Assembly: GCA_029551285.1 (NCBI GenBank)
Contig: JAKPFT010000091.1
Coordinates: 1 to 34,710, forward strand
Direction: 5' to 3'
Length of the DNA: 34,710 bases
From: a bacterium
GTDB taxonomy: Bacteria > Ratteibacteria > UBA8468 > B48-G9 > DSTR01
Shown: piece by piece, positions 1 through 7,988 of the stretch
Numbering within the stretch: the stretch's first letter is position 1
Layout: each line of letters opens with the position of its first letter
The notes under the pieces: generated by a model
Database searches by the model: none
Told to the model about the DNA's origin: nothing
The model's input: the letters and a program-made list of their open reading frames with translations, nothing else
Translations under genes and position numbers: made by a program

Positions 1-13
1 AGATAAGAAAAAA

Positions 14-1929
14 GATTCCCCCGCACACGCGGGGATAGACCCGTGTGAAGCGAAGATCGGGCCGGGTCGAGGGTGATTCCCCCGCACACGCGGGGATAGA
101 CCTCGGCTCCACTCGCCGGTCTCGGGGTCAAATACGATTCCCCCGCACACGCGGGGATAGACCCGATGCAACTTTCAGAAAAAAGATACCGAGAGAGATT
201 CCCCCGCACACGCGGGGATAGACCCCCTGATATGAATATCGTCATTCCAGCCACCATGATTCCCCCGCACACGCGGGGATAGACCGGACTGTTTACACCT
301 GGCGAGGGTATGAGGTCGGATTCCCCCGCACACGCGGGGATAGACCGGAGGAAAGATGATGGTGAAAAAAGGTAGAGGGGATTCCCCCGCACACGCGGGG
401 ATAGACCCGATAAGAACCGCCAGAGAAGAGAATACTGGTCGATTCCCCCGCACACGCGGGGATAGACCTCTTTTTTGAGACGCTCGAAGTTCCTGGTCAG
501 CGATTCCCCCGCACACGCGGGGATAGACCTGTTTGCGATGAAGTTGTAGCATTCACCAAGGAGATTCCCCCGCACACGCGGGGATAGACCCCCTCCAAAA
601 ACCTTTCTCCATCTTCCATCCCAGATTCCCCCGCACACGCGGGGATAGACCCGGTTTCCAGCACTGGCCCGATGCCATCGACGCGATTCCCCCGCACACG
701 CGGGGATAGACCCTTTGAATATTTGGACATCCAAAGTTTCCTGGAGATTCCCCCGCACACGCGGGGATAGACCCAGTCTCTTGATGCAGAAAAGCAAGTC
801 TATGACGATTCCCCCGCACACGCGGGGATAGACCCACAGGAGAAAAAATGAGCCAGTTAGTCATAGAGATTCCCCCGCACACGCGGGGATAGACCGTCTT
901 TTACGACTTTTATCCTTTCCAGCTTTGCGATTCCCCCGCACACGCGGGGATAGACCGCTTGCGGTTCTGCAGCAGTCTCTTGATACAGAGATTCCCCCGC
1001 ACACGCGGGGATAGACCTGACAACTTCTGTCCCAGCGGTTCGCAAGATAAGATTCCCCCGCACACGCGGGGATAGACCTGAAACCCAACTACCACTGCTA
1101 CTACTTCTACTGATTCCCCCGCACACGCGGGGATAGACCCCAGTTTGAGCACTGGCCCGATGCAATAGAGGCGATTCCCCCGCACACGCGGGGATAGACC
1201 TTTGTCCAGCCATTCTTTTGACTGGCTAAGCGAGATTCCCCCGCACACGCGGGGATAGACCCTTTCCACTTCAGAAGCAAAAAGATACTGAAGCGATTCC
1301 CCCGCACACGCGGGGATAGACCCACAGGAGGAAAAATGAGCCAGTTAGTCATAGAGATTCCCCCGCACACGCGGGGATAGACCGAAGCTGATGCAGAGCC
1401 GTAAGACATTCTTTGAGATTCCCCCGCACACGCGGGGATAGACCGCGACGGACTTATTTCGTCTCTCACTTTCACAGGATTCCCCCGCACACGCGGGGAT
1501 AGACCCATTTTTCCGCGCTGACCAGGAACTTCGAGCGTGATTCCCCCGCACACGCGGGGATAGACCGTAGCAGCGGTAGCAGCAGTTGCCGCTGGATATG
1601 ATTCCCCCGCACACGCGGGGATAGACCAGGATAAAAGTCGTAAAGGCTTTCCTAAACGGCGATTCCCCCGCACACGCGGGGATAGACCGTTCTTTCCACG
1701 CTGACCAGGAACTTCGAGCGTGATTCCCCCGCACACGCGGGGATAGACCCTTTGCGGCTCTGCAGCAGCCTCTTGATGCAGAGATTCCCCCGCACACGCG
1801 GGGATAGACCGTAGTAGTAGCAGTGGTAGTGTCGGTTGCCGTTGATTCCCCCGCACACGCGGGGATAGACCTGGCGTCTGGCCAGTGCGTAAACCGATTC
1901 AGGAGATTCCCCCGCACACGCGGGGATAG
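14..1929 (+). CRISPR. Type I-E-like CRISPR array, 32 repeats and 31 spacers, leader end off-window
   Basis: Thirty-two copies of a 28-bp repeat begin at 14, 75, 136 and every 61 bp to 1905. The repeat starts GATTCCCCCGC and ends GCGGGGATAGACC. All 31 spacers are exactly 33 nt, and the 31 complete repeats are identical by eye. Each repeat holds a CCCCGC-ACAC-GCGGGG hairpin, the stem-loop expected for Cas6e-type processing. The repeat class and the 61-nt unit match known subtype I-E arrays. The plus strand is the likely crRNA sense, because its 3' end (GATAGACC) resembles the I-E 5' handle. The last repeat is degenerate, which fits the trailer end, so the leader lies left of base 1. No cas gene is in the window, so the subtype rests on repeat and spacer geometry only. 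At least 17 spacers share sequence with other spacers in the array (see findings). Confidence 0.98.
1905..1929 (+). repeat. Degenerate terminal CRISPR repeat
   Basis: This copy matches the consensus for 25 bases, then reads TGT where the others have ACC. Truncation of the leader-distal repeat is typical and fixes array polarity. It ends 4 nt before the stop codon of the convergent EamA permease gene. Confidence 0.9.
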
Positions 1930-1933
1930 TGTT

Positions 1934-2800
1934 TCAGAGGATCGGCTGGAGCGATTCTTCGGCTTTCAGCATCAGGGCACAGGAGGTGATTACCAGAGCA
2001 GCGCCAGTAGCAACTTGCACGGTCATCCTTTCCTGGAAGAGCCACACGCCAATGAAGAGGTTGAACACAGGCAAAAGCATCCCGATTAAGGAACCGGTAG
2101 AAACAGAAAGGTAACCGTAAGCGTAGGTCATCATTAACTGGGCGATGGCGGCTGTCAGGCCAATGCTCAGAAGAAGCAATCCGCGGCCGAGGTTTATCTT
2201 GAGAGGAGTCAAACTGGCGGGAAGCATCACCATCCAGAAACCGACCAGACATTGAGCAAAATAGATGGTATAGGCAGAATTGCTGCGGCGGGCTTTTCTG
2301 ACGAAAACCACGGCTATCCCGGAAGTAACGGCTCCCAGTAAAGCCAGCCAGTGGTAAAGGCTACTCCGCTGGGGGAGCCCCTGGTCCTGATGGGCAATCA
2401 AATATATGCCGGCAAAGGCAACGAGAATAAGCACCCATTGCTTCAGAGTAACTTTTTCTTTGAGGTAAATCGCGCCAGCAATCGTGCCGAAAACAGGGAA
2501 AGTGTAACTGATTACGGTGCCTTCGCCCAGTCCGATTCTGGCGATAGCGAAGAAAAAAAGATAGACGCTGATAGCGCCGAAAAGTCCGCGCAGAAAAAGA
2601 ATCCAGTTCTGGGAAAACTCAAGTTTAATTCTGCCACTCAACGCCAGAGAACCCAGTACCGCCAGCCCGATAATAAAGCGGAAAAAGGAAGCGTGGTAAG
2701 GATTGATGTAACTGGCGTTGCGCAGCAGAGCCGACATCACCGCAAAAACTACTGTGGAGCCCACCATGACCCAGGCGGCGACAGCCGTTTCTTTGCGCAT
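1934..2800 (-). CDS. EamA/DMT-superfamily membrane transporter
   Basis: This 288-residue protein is almost entirely hydrophobic. It has about ten predicted membrane segments arranged as two EamA halves, roughly residues 8-138 and 150-280. The second half carries the typical late segment GSLIGMLLPVFNLFIGVWLF followed by an acidic LFQERMT turn. The drug/metabolite transporter family exports or imports small metabolites by secondary transport; the substrate cannot be predicted here. The gene is last in the minus-strand carbohydrate cluster, with its start 6 nt past the stop of the upstream oxidoreductase, so it is probably co-transcribed and may move a sugar or breakdown product. No clear Shine-Dalgarno precedes the ATG. 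Its stop abuts the last CRISPR repeat. Confidence 0.88.
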   Translation of the reverse strand: MRKETAVAAWVMVGSTVVFAVMSALLRNASYINPYHASFFRFIIGLAVLGSLALSGRIKLEFSQNWILFLRGLFGAISVYLFFFAIARIGLGEGTVISYTFPVFGTIAGAIYLKEKVTLKQWVLILVAFAGIYLIAHQDQGLPQRSSLYHWLALLGAVTSGIAVVFVRKARRSNSAYTIYFAQCLVGFWMVMLPASLTPLKINLGRGLLLLSIGLTAAIAQLMMTYAYGYLSVSTGSLIGMLLPVFNLFIGVWLFQERMTVQVATGAALVITSCALMLKAEESLQPIL

Positions 2801-2806
2801 TTATAA

Positions 2807-3871
2807 CTAAGGCAGACTTACAGGCCTTTCCGTGTCGGAAGAACGATAAAGGGCGCAGAAAAGAGCCACGGAAGCCAGGCCTGTCTTCCCGTCACACTGC
2901 ACCGGCCGGTGGTCTCGGATAGCGCCAATCATGTCCTCAATGATGTTTTGGGGCAGGTGCTCCGGTACAGGAAAATCGGCTGCGTTCAGTTTTTCCGGCT
3001 CCGGTGTGGCGGCATTTTCTGGCGGCACATAATCAGGCTCGTCCCCGGCGGTGACGGCCGTTTGTTTCATTCTTTCAAAAAGGGTTACTTTGCCGTCGTG
3101 CCACACAAGAGAGCCAGCACTGCCGGTAAGGCTGACGCTGGTGCCCTGACCCGGGAAACTGCAGGTGGTGGAAAACACAGTGGCCAGAACTCCCGATTGA
3201 AACTGAACCACTCCGGCGGCGGTATCTTCGGTCTCAATTCGGTGGGCAAAGGTTCCCTTTTTGCCGAAAACTGTTTTCACCGGGCCAAGCCAGAAAAGAA
3301 GCAGGTCAAGGAAATGAACGGCCTGATTGGCCAGGGAGCCGCCCTCTGTTTCCAGCCGGCTTCGCCAGCCAGCCGGCATACCGCCATCGTAATAGGATTG
3401 CGCCCGGTACCACTTCATGGACATTTCTGCGGCAATCATCCGGCCGAGCGCCTTTTGCTCAAGGGCGGCTTTGATGCGGTGGTTGTCTGCTTCATAACGG
3501 AGCCCAAAGTCAACGGCTAAGACCAGACCCTTCCTTTCCGCCAGTTCTATAGTCTGCTGGCACACCTGGATCCGGATATCCATCGGTTTGGTGGTGAAGG
3601 CGTGTTTCCCTGCCTGAAGCGCCTTGAGCAGAAACTGGCCGTGGGTACCACTGGGCGTAAATACCCCCACTACATCAAGGTCGTCTCTCTTAAGCATCTC
3701 CTCGTAATCTCTGTACCACCGGCAGCCAAGTTCCTTTTCCGCCAGTTTCCCCCGTTCTTCCCAGATATCGCAGACAGCCACCAGTTTAGCGCCAGGTGTT
3801 CTGGTGGCAATCTCGGCCCGGCCGCGTCCCATGCCTAAACCCACGATGCCAAATCTAATTTCATTAGCCAT
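2807..3871 (-). CDS. Gfo/Idh/MocA-family NAD(P)-dependent oxidoreductase with altered EKP motif
   Basis: The N-terminal Rossmann domain shows GIVGLGMGRGRAE at residues 8-20 and an acidic end to strand 2 (VAVCDIW). A C-terminal alpha/beta domain of the GFO/IDH/MocA type follows from about residue 125. The family oxidises or reduces sugars and inositols with NAD(P). The usual EKP motif reads TTKP at residues 93-96: the lysine is kept but the glutamate is replaced. I start at ATG 3871 (354 residues) rather than an upstream in-frame ATG because a GGGGGG Shine-Dalgarno lies 5 nt before it. It sits between the DUF4838 gene and the EamA permease, consistent with cytoplasmic processing of a released sugar. 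The substrate is unknown. Confidence 0.88.
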   Translation of the reverse strand: MANEIRFGIVGLGMGRGRAEIATRTPGAKLVAVCDIWEERGKLAEKELGCRWYRDYEEMLKRDDLDVVGVFTPSGTHGQFLLKALQAGKHAFTTKPMDIRIQVCQQTIELAERKGLVLAVDFGLRYEADNHRIKAALEQKALGRMIAAEMSMKWYRAQSYYDGGMPAGWRSRLETEGGSLANQAVHFLDLLLFWLGPVKTVFGKKGTFAHRIETEDTAAGVVQFQSGVLATVFSTTCSFPGQGTSVSLTGSAGSLVWHDGKVTLFERMKQTAVTAGDEPDYVPPENAATPEPEKLNAADFPVPEHLPQNIIEDMIGAIRDHRPVQCDGKTGLASVALFCALYRSSDTERPVSLP

Positions 3872-4012
3872 ATTACCCCCCAAGTAGTTAGAGATTTCGT
3901 CATTTTCCACCCCACCAGATGCGGGAAAGTATCCTTCAAAAATACGAAGCCGTCAAGGAAAAGGTATCTGCTGACCATAATCTGACTCTGCCTTTTCAAG
4001 CGACAAAGATCT

Positions 4013-6553
4013 TCATTGAAATTCTATCAGGCCAAATCTGGTCGGTACATGAAAATTGGTTCCGGTGGGAGACCAGGTGGTCCAGATGTCCTGGCTGGAT
4101 AGCCCGGGCCGCGGTCGGTCCCGGCAGAGGTTGAAACCCCACACTTCTCCTTTTCTCACCTGTCGGTTGCCAGTCAACCTGACCAGCGGAATAGCGAAGG
4201 TAATCGTCCAACTATGGTTTGCTTTTGTCACGGTCGCCTGGCTGCCGCTTTCGTAGTCAAAATCAGCCGGGAAACCTGGCCGGTAAAGGCCGTCGTTAAT
4301 AGCGCCATTGGTGTTGCCAAGAATCTGAATGTAACTGGAGCGGCTGCGACCCACATCCAGAAAAATTTCTACGGCATCGTCCTGGCAGATGTCCAGTTTA
4401 TCTTTATCTTCCGGTTTAACCCTGGCAACCAGGGAAGCCATGTCAGGCTCTTCGCACCGCACCATGATGTAAAAAAAGCGGTCATCATAACCCAGCCAGG
4501 CCTCAGTTTTTGTCTGAGTTGGGTTACCATTGATGGCAAGGAATTTTTCAATGTGGTTGCCGCTGGCTCTGGTCAGAGTTTCCACGGTCGTCACCTTCGG
4601 CACCAGAATTTTTCGCTTGCTGGCAGAGATAGCCGCGTGTTTGAGGCTGTTTTTCTCCATGACCGACCAGATGGTTTCTTTTACCCACCGGACCCGGGTA
4701 GCGTAAGGCTCAGCCTGGGCTGCCGCCAGTGCCTGCTGGAGAAGAGTGTCAAAGGTTGTTAACTGTGCTGGTGGGCAGATAACATCCCAGTTGGCATCGG
4801 TCTGGTCAGGGTTGAGTTTCCAGTTTTCAGGTCTGGCAAAGCGCTGTTCCATTAAGGTAAAAAACTCTTTCATGGGCGAGGCGGCTGGCCCATAGAAGAG
4901 ACGGCAGTATTCATCCAGAAGGTCGTCCACTGAGAGACTGGCGTCGTTCATCAGTTGTAACTGAACGTAAAGGTTGAGATGGTCCAGGGCAAAGTTGGGA
5001 TGAACACCGCCGGTGGAAGAGCTCAGTTCGTTGAAGATACCCCGACAGCCGTTTTCTTTGAGAAAGTTGATATCCTGGGCAATCTCGTGAAGAAAAATGC
5101 CGGGGAAGTTGGGCGGTTCAATGTTGTTGCCCTGAATGTGGTCAAAGTATTCCCAGAGATACCACCGTTTCACTGTTTTTGCCCATTTTTTGATTTCCTG
5201 CTGGTAAAAATTCTTGTAAGCAGGGTCCTTGATGCCTTCCACCAGAACCCGGCAAAACATCACCGCTATATTGTCAGCCAGTTTAACCCTGTCCGGAACC
5301 ATGGTATACCGGGCGTAAGCGCAGCAACTGACCCATCCGGCCGGATGGTATTTTCTCACGTGCTCGGCCACCTGGTTGACAAAACCCCAGACATAGTTGC
5401 TGGCCAGATTATTCCAGAAGCCGAAACCAGCTACCCCCGATGGCTTTTTCAGTTTCGCCTCGCAGCGCGGACACTGGCAATACTGGGAAGTATCGTGAGG
5501 CATCACGCAAAAGTAATCTCCGCAGGAACGTTCAAAATTGCTGCGGCCAGCAAAGTAGTCGTCCGCATCCTGGCAGACCAGACGCAGAAGTTCTGGCTCG
5601 GTCAGACACAGCTGGGTTGGGTTTTCATAGCCTCTGGCCAGCAGATTTTTCTTCTCCGGAAACCTTTGCCGGAACCAGTCAGCAATCAAAGAGTGGTTGG
5701 CGTTGAAGGCTTCCACACCCACCAGTTTCTGCCTCAAGTACCACAGGTTAATGTCTCTCTCCGGTAATCTTTTTATTTCGCGGCCAGACCCGAGAAAGTC
5801 AAACGGGGCAGAAATTCCGGGCGGGTAAAGGCTTCGGTATACGGTCCACGGTTTTCTTCTGAGGAAGACATTGCTGACCGAGACTTCTTTTCTTTCGGGG
5901 CAGACCTCGCCTAACTGTCCGGGCAGATACCAGCGGATACCGCAGTACCTCTGGAGAAACTCATCCACGGCGTAAACAGAGCCAACCGCTTTACTGATTT
6001 CCGGCTTTCGGGACCAGTCCAGCGTTCTGGTAAAACCTGGCCAGAGTCCGTTTCCATCGTAATCAATCAACCCGTATTCATCTTCGTCGTGTCCCATTAA
6101 AATCAGGAGAGGTCCATAGGTGGCGATTAAATACTCCTGTGGCTGGAAGTCGTCATTCTTCAATCCGAGGGAGCGAGTAAGGGAACTTTCTCCGATAAGT
6201 ACCAGGGGTTTCTGGAAAGGATTAACTTCTTCTGTGACTATGGGAAGCCGGCAGCCAGTCATTTTTTCCAGGTAGTAATTCAGTTCAGCCGCGGCAAGCT
6301 GGGCGCTTCTGGTAGGATTAGCCGCCAGCACGATGGTGGCTTCAGGACGGGCCTGACCCTTTCTGGCCAGAACCACTGTTCCCTGACCGGCCACCACCGG
6401 GAAGTGTACGACCTTTTTTCCGTAGCCGTAAGCGCCGGGCACATCAGCCTCCTTCCCTTTCCAGAAAAACTCAATCTTTTCTTGCTTTTCTTGTGCACCA
6501 GCCGCTGCGCAAAGAATAACCAGAAAGAGAATAATTGTCCACAGCCTGTTCAT
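4013..6553 (-). CDS. Secreted DUF4838 protein with GH67-like N-terminal domain and C-terminal CBM9-like domain
   Basis: The 846-residue product begins with a signal peptide (MNRLWTIILFLVILCAAAGA). Residues about 75-125 resemble the N-terminal domain of alpha-glucuronidases (AAAELNYYLEKMTGCRLPIV). A long DUF4838 TIM-barrel-like core follows, with MPHDTSQYCQCPRCEA around residue 355; the two close Cys pairs are typical of this family. From about residue 655 to the end lies a beta-rich domain (AWLGYDDRFFYIMVRC, DDAVEIFLD) like CBM9/DOMON sugar-binding modules. DUF4838 members occur in polysaccharide loci and are thought to be glycoside hydrolases, but activity is not established. An AAGGAGAAGG Shine-Dalgarno precedes the ATG. 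Probable role: extracytoplasmic attack on an acidic or modified glycan. Confidence 0.87.
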   Translation of the reverse strand: MNRLWTIILFLVILCAAAGAQEKQEKIEFFWKGKEADVPGAYGYGKKVVHFPVVAGQGTVVLARKGQARPEATIVLAANPTRSAQLAAAELNYYLEKMTGCRLPIVTEEVNPFQKPLVLIGESSLTRSLGLKNDDFQPQEYLIATYGPLLILMGHDEDEYGLIDYDGNGLWPGFTRTLDWSRKPEISKAVGSVYAVDEFLQRYCGIRWYLPGQLGEVCPERKEVSVSNVFLRRKPWTVYRSLYPPGISAPFDFLGSGREIKRLPERDINLWYLRQKLVGVEAFNANHSLIADWFRQRFPEKKNLLARGYENPTQLCLTEPELLRLVCQDADDYFAGRSNFERSCGDYFCVMPHDTSQYCQCPRCEAKLKKPSGVAGFGFWNNLASNYVWGFVNQVAEHVRKYHPAGWVSCCAYARYTMVPDRVKLADNIAVMFCRVLVEGIKDPAYKNFYQQEIKKWAKTVKRWYLWEYFDHIQGNNIEPPNFPGIFLHEIAQDINFLKENGCRGIFNELSSSTGGVHPNFALDHLNLYVQLQLMNDASLSVDDLLDEYCRLFYGPAASPMKEFFTLMEQRFARPENWKLNPDQTDANWDVICPPAQLTTFDTLLQQALAAAQAEPYATRVRWVKETIWSVMEKNSLKHAAISASKRKILVPKVTTVETLTRASGNHIEKFLAINGNPTQTKTEAWLGYDDRFFYIMVRCEEPDMASLVARVKPEDKDKLDICQDDAVEIFLDVGRSRSSYIQILGNTNGAINDGLYRPGFPADFDYESGSQATVTKANHSWTITFAIPLVRLTGNRQVRKGEVWGFNLCRDRPRPGLSSQDIWTTWSPTGTNFHVPTRFGLIEFQ

Positions 6554-6891
6554 CTTCCTTCTCCTTTTTTGATCACACTACTGCCAGAGGAGTCTCATCT
6601 CCATGGCCGGCCTGCCGCTTGTTTATAAAGCAGCCCTTGAGTCTGAAATTTGGCTTCTTGCCTGAAACTCCTTTTTCCACCGCTTCCAGCAAGGGAGACA
6701 TTTCCCTTCCTCCACTCCTTTAAGGAGAGAAGATAAAAGCGAGGGTGAGGGAACTTTTTCCTGTTTTTGGTTATCTGTCTTTTGTTTGACTCATTTATTG
6801 ACAGTACAGCAAGGCTACTCTATTAAATCCGTGGTGTCAAGTTTCTGTAATGGGCGGGCGTCTGCTATGCGGTTTTAACCTTCCTGAGAGG
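6554..6891. other. Intergenic region, 338 bp, no gene seen
   Basis: No credible ORF or RNA gene is visible. It contains a small palindrome around 6716-6728 (CTCCTT-T-AAGGAG). A plus-strand sigma-70-like element lies at 6798-6826 (TTGACA, 17 bp, TATTAA) and points into the 3' end of the minus-strand oxidoreductase. A 9-bp inverted repeat AAGTTTCTG/CAGAAACTT (6839-6847 and 6893-6901) overlaps that gene's stop codon and could fold in its 3' UTR. The spacing suggests the DUF4838 gene may have its own minus-strand promoter here, but I see no good consensus. Confidence 0.6.
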
Positions 6892-7929
6892 TCAGAAACT
6901 TTGCTCTCTTTGTCCGGCTATGCTAACAATCCTGCCTTCCTGCGCGGAAAGGTAGGCGGCATCAATCAGCTGGGTTGTTTTTATCCCTTCCTCACCAGAG
7001 ACCAGCGGCTCTTTCCCGGTTAAAATACTACGAACAAAATCTTCTACCAAACCAAGGTGGGTTATTGAGGGTCGGGGTAAGTGGCATTCTTCAATCAGGC
7101 TTCCGCCCCGGAAAAAGCGCAGTTGCGGGCTATCCAGCGGAGTGGCTTCAATAATGCCTTGGGTGCCGTAAATTTTGAATTCATCGCAGAAAACAGAAGC
7201 ATTCTGACTGAGAAAGACCTGGCCTGAAGCTCCGCTCCGGAAAGAGACACTCAACAGGCAGGTGTCATCAATCCCGGCTGGAGTTTGCCGGTTTTCCAGA
7301 AAAGCCGCCACCTGGTCGGCTTCACCCAGGAGATACAGTAAAAGGTCCAGCCGGTGACTGCCCAGGTCTGGCAGAATACCTCCGCCGCTCATCTCGCTTC
7401 TTGCTCGCCAGTGAGCGCCAGATAAGGTGAGAGCAGATGGCTCACACAAGAAAGTAACCCGGGCCAGCAGTGGCTGTCCAATTTTTCCAGCAGCCAGCCA
7501 TTGTTTTATCCTTAAAATTTTGGGGAAGAAGCGCCGGTAATAGGCCACGGCTAATTTCACGCCAGCCTGCTGGCACTCTCTGGTCATCATTCTGGCCTGA
7601 GCAGTATTTATGGCCATAGGTTTTTCTACCAGCACATGTTTACCGGCTCTGGCAGCCTGGATGGTCTGGGTAGCGTGAAGGAAAGGCGGAGTGGCCAGAT
7701 AGACTGCGGTGACTTCTCTGTCAGCCAGAATCTCTTCCAGCTTCGTGTAGTAGCGGCGGGCCTGATGGCGACTGGCAAAGAGGGCTGCTTTTTCTTGACT
7801 GCGACTCATGACCGCCACCAGTTCAGTACCAACCACCTGGTAGAGGGCCGGTCCTCCCTTGTTTTCAGCCACCTGGCCGCAACCAATAAGTCCCCAACCT
7901 ACTTTCATCCCCGTTTGTAACTCAGACAT
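6892..7929 (-). CDS. Gfo/Idh/MocA-family NAD(P)-dependent oxidoreductase
   Basis: This 345-residue protein has a Rossmann nucleotide-binding domain (GWGLIGCGQVAENKGGPAL, residues 11-29). It keeps the canonical HVLVEKPMA motif, with E102-K103-P104. The C-terminal domain carries AYYRRFFP and GGGILPDLGSHRLDLLLYLLG, where the His of the GSH segment matches the catalytic histidine position common in sugar dehydrogenases of this family. Unlike the oxidoreductase at 2807-3871, its EKP motif is intact, so the two are not simple duplicates. A second possible start, MKVGWG at 7908, cannot be excluded because neither start has a good Shine-Dalgarno. It lies 59 bp after the deacetylase gene and is probably in the same transcript. 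The substrate is unknown. Confidence 0.87.
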   Translation of the reverse strand: MSELQTGMKVGWGLIGCGQVAENKGGPALYQVVGTELVAVMSRSQEKAALFASRHQARRYYTKLEEILADREVTAVYLATPPFLHATQTIQAARAGKHVLVEKPMAINTAQARMMTRECQQAGVKLAVAYYRRFFPKILRIKQWLAAGKIGQPLLARVTFLCEPSALTLSGAHWRARSEMSGGGILPDLGSHRLDLLLYLLGEADQVAAFLENRQTPAGIDDTCLLSVSFRSGASGQVFLSQNASVFCDEFKIYGTQGIIEATPLDSPQLRFFRGGSLIEECHLPRPSITHLGLVEDFVRSILTGKEPLVSGEEGIKTTQLIDAAYLSAQEGRIVSIAGQREQSF

Positions 7930-7988
7930 CGTTGTTTCAGAAGAACAAGCAACCTCACTTCCGGGCCAATCGCCATGGCGGCAGGCGT

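Noticed and set aside
164-1294. Similarity between spacers 164-196 and 1262-1294
   Set aside because: They share CAGAA and AAAAGATAC, but alignment needs gaps that break the reading frame, so common origin is not supported well enough.
175-2252. Several open frames on both strands within and just past the array, up to 249 codons
   Set aside because: Their translations are periodic copies of the repeat (for example YPRVCGGI, SIPACAGES, GLSPRVRGN) with spacer-derived residues between; they are artefacts of a 61-bp period lacking stops.
6798-6826. Plus-strand TTGACA-17-TATTAA promoter for an antisense or small RNA
   Set aside because: The -10 matches only 4 of 6 and no RNA-like structure with a terminator follows; kept only as a note in the intergenic entry.
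6839-6901. AAGTTTCTG/CAGAAACTT inverted repeat as terminator of the oxidoreductase gene
   Set aside because: The arms are 45 nt apart, overlap the stop codon and have no T-run.
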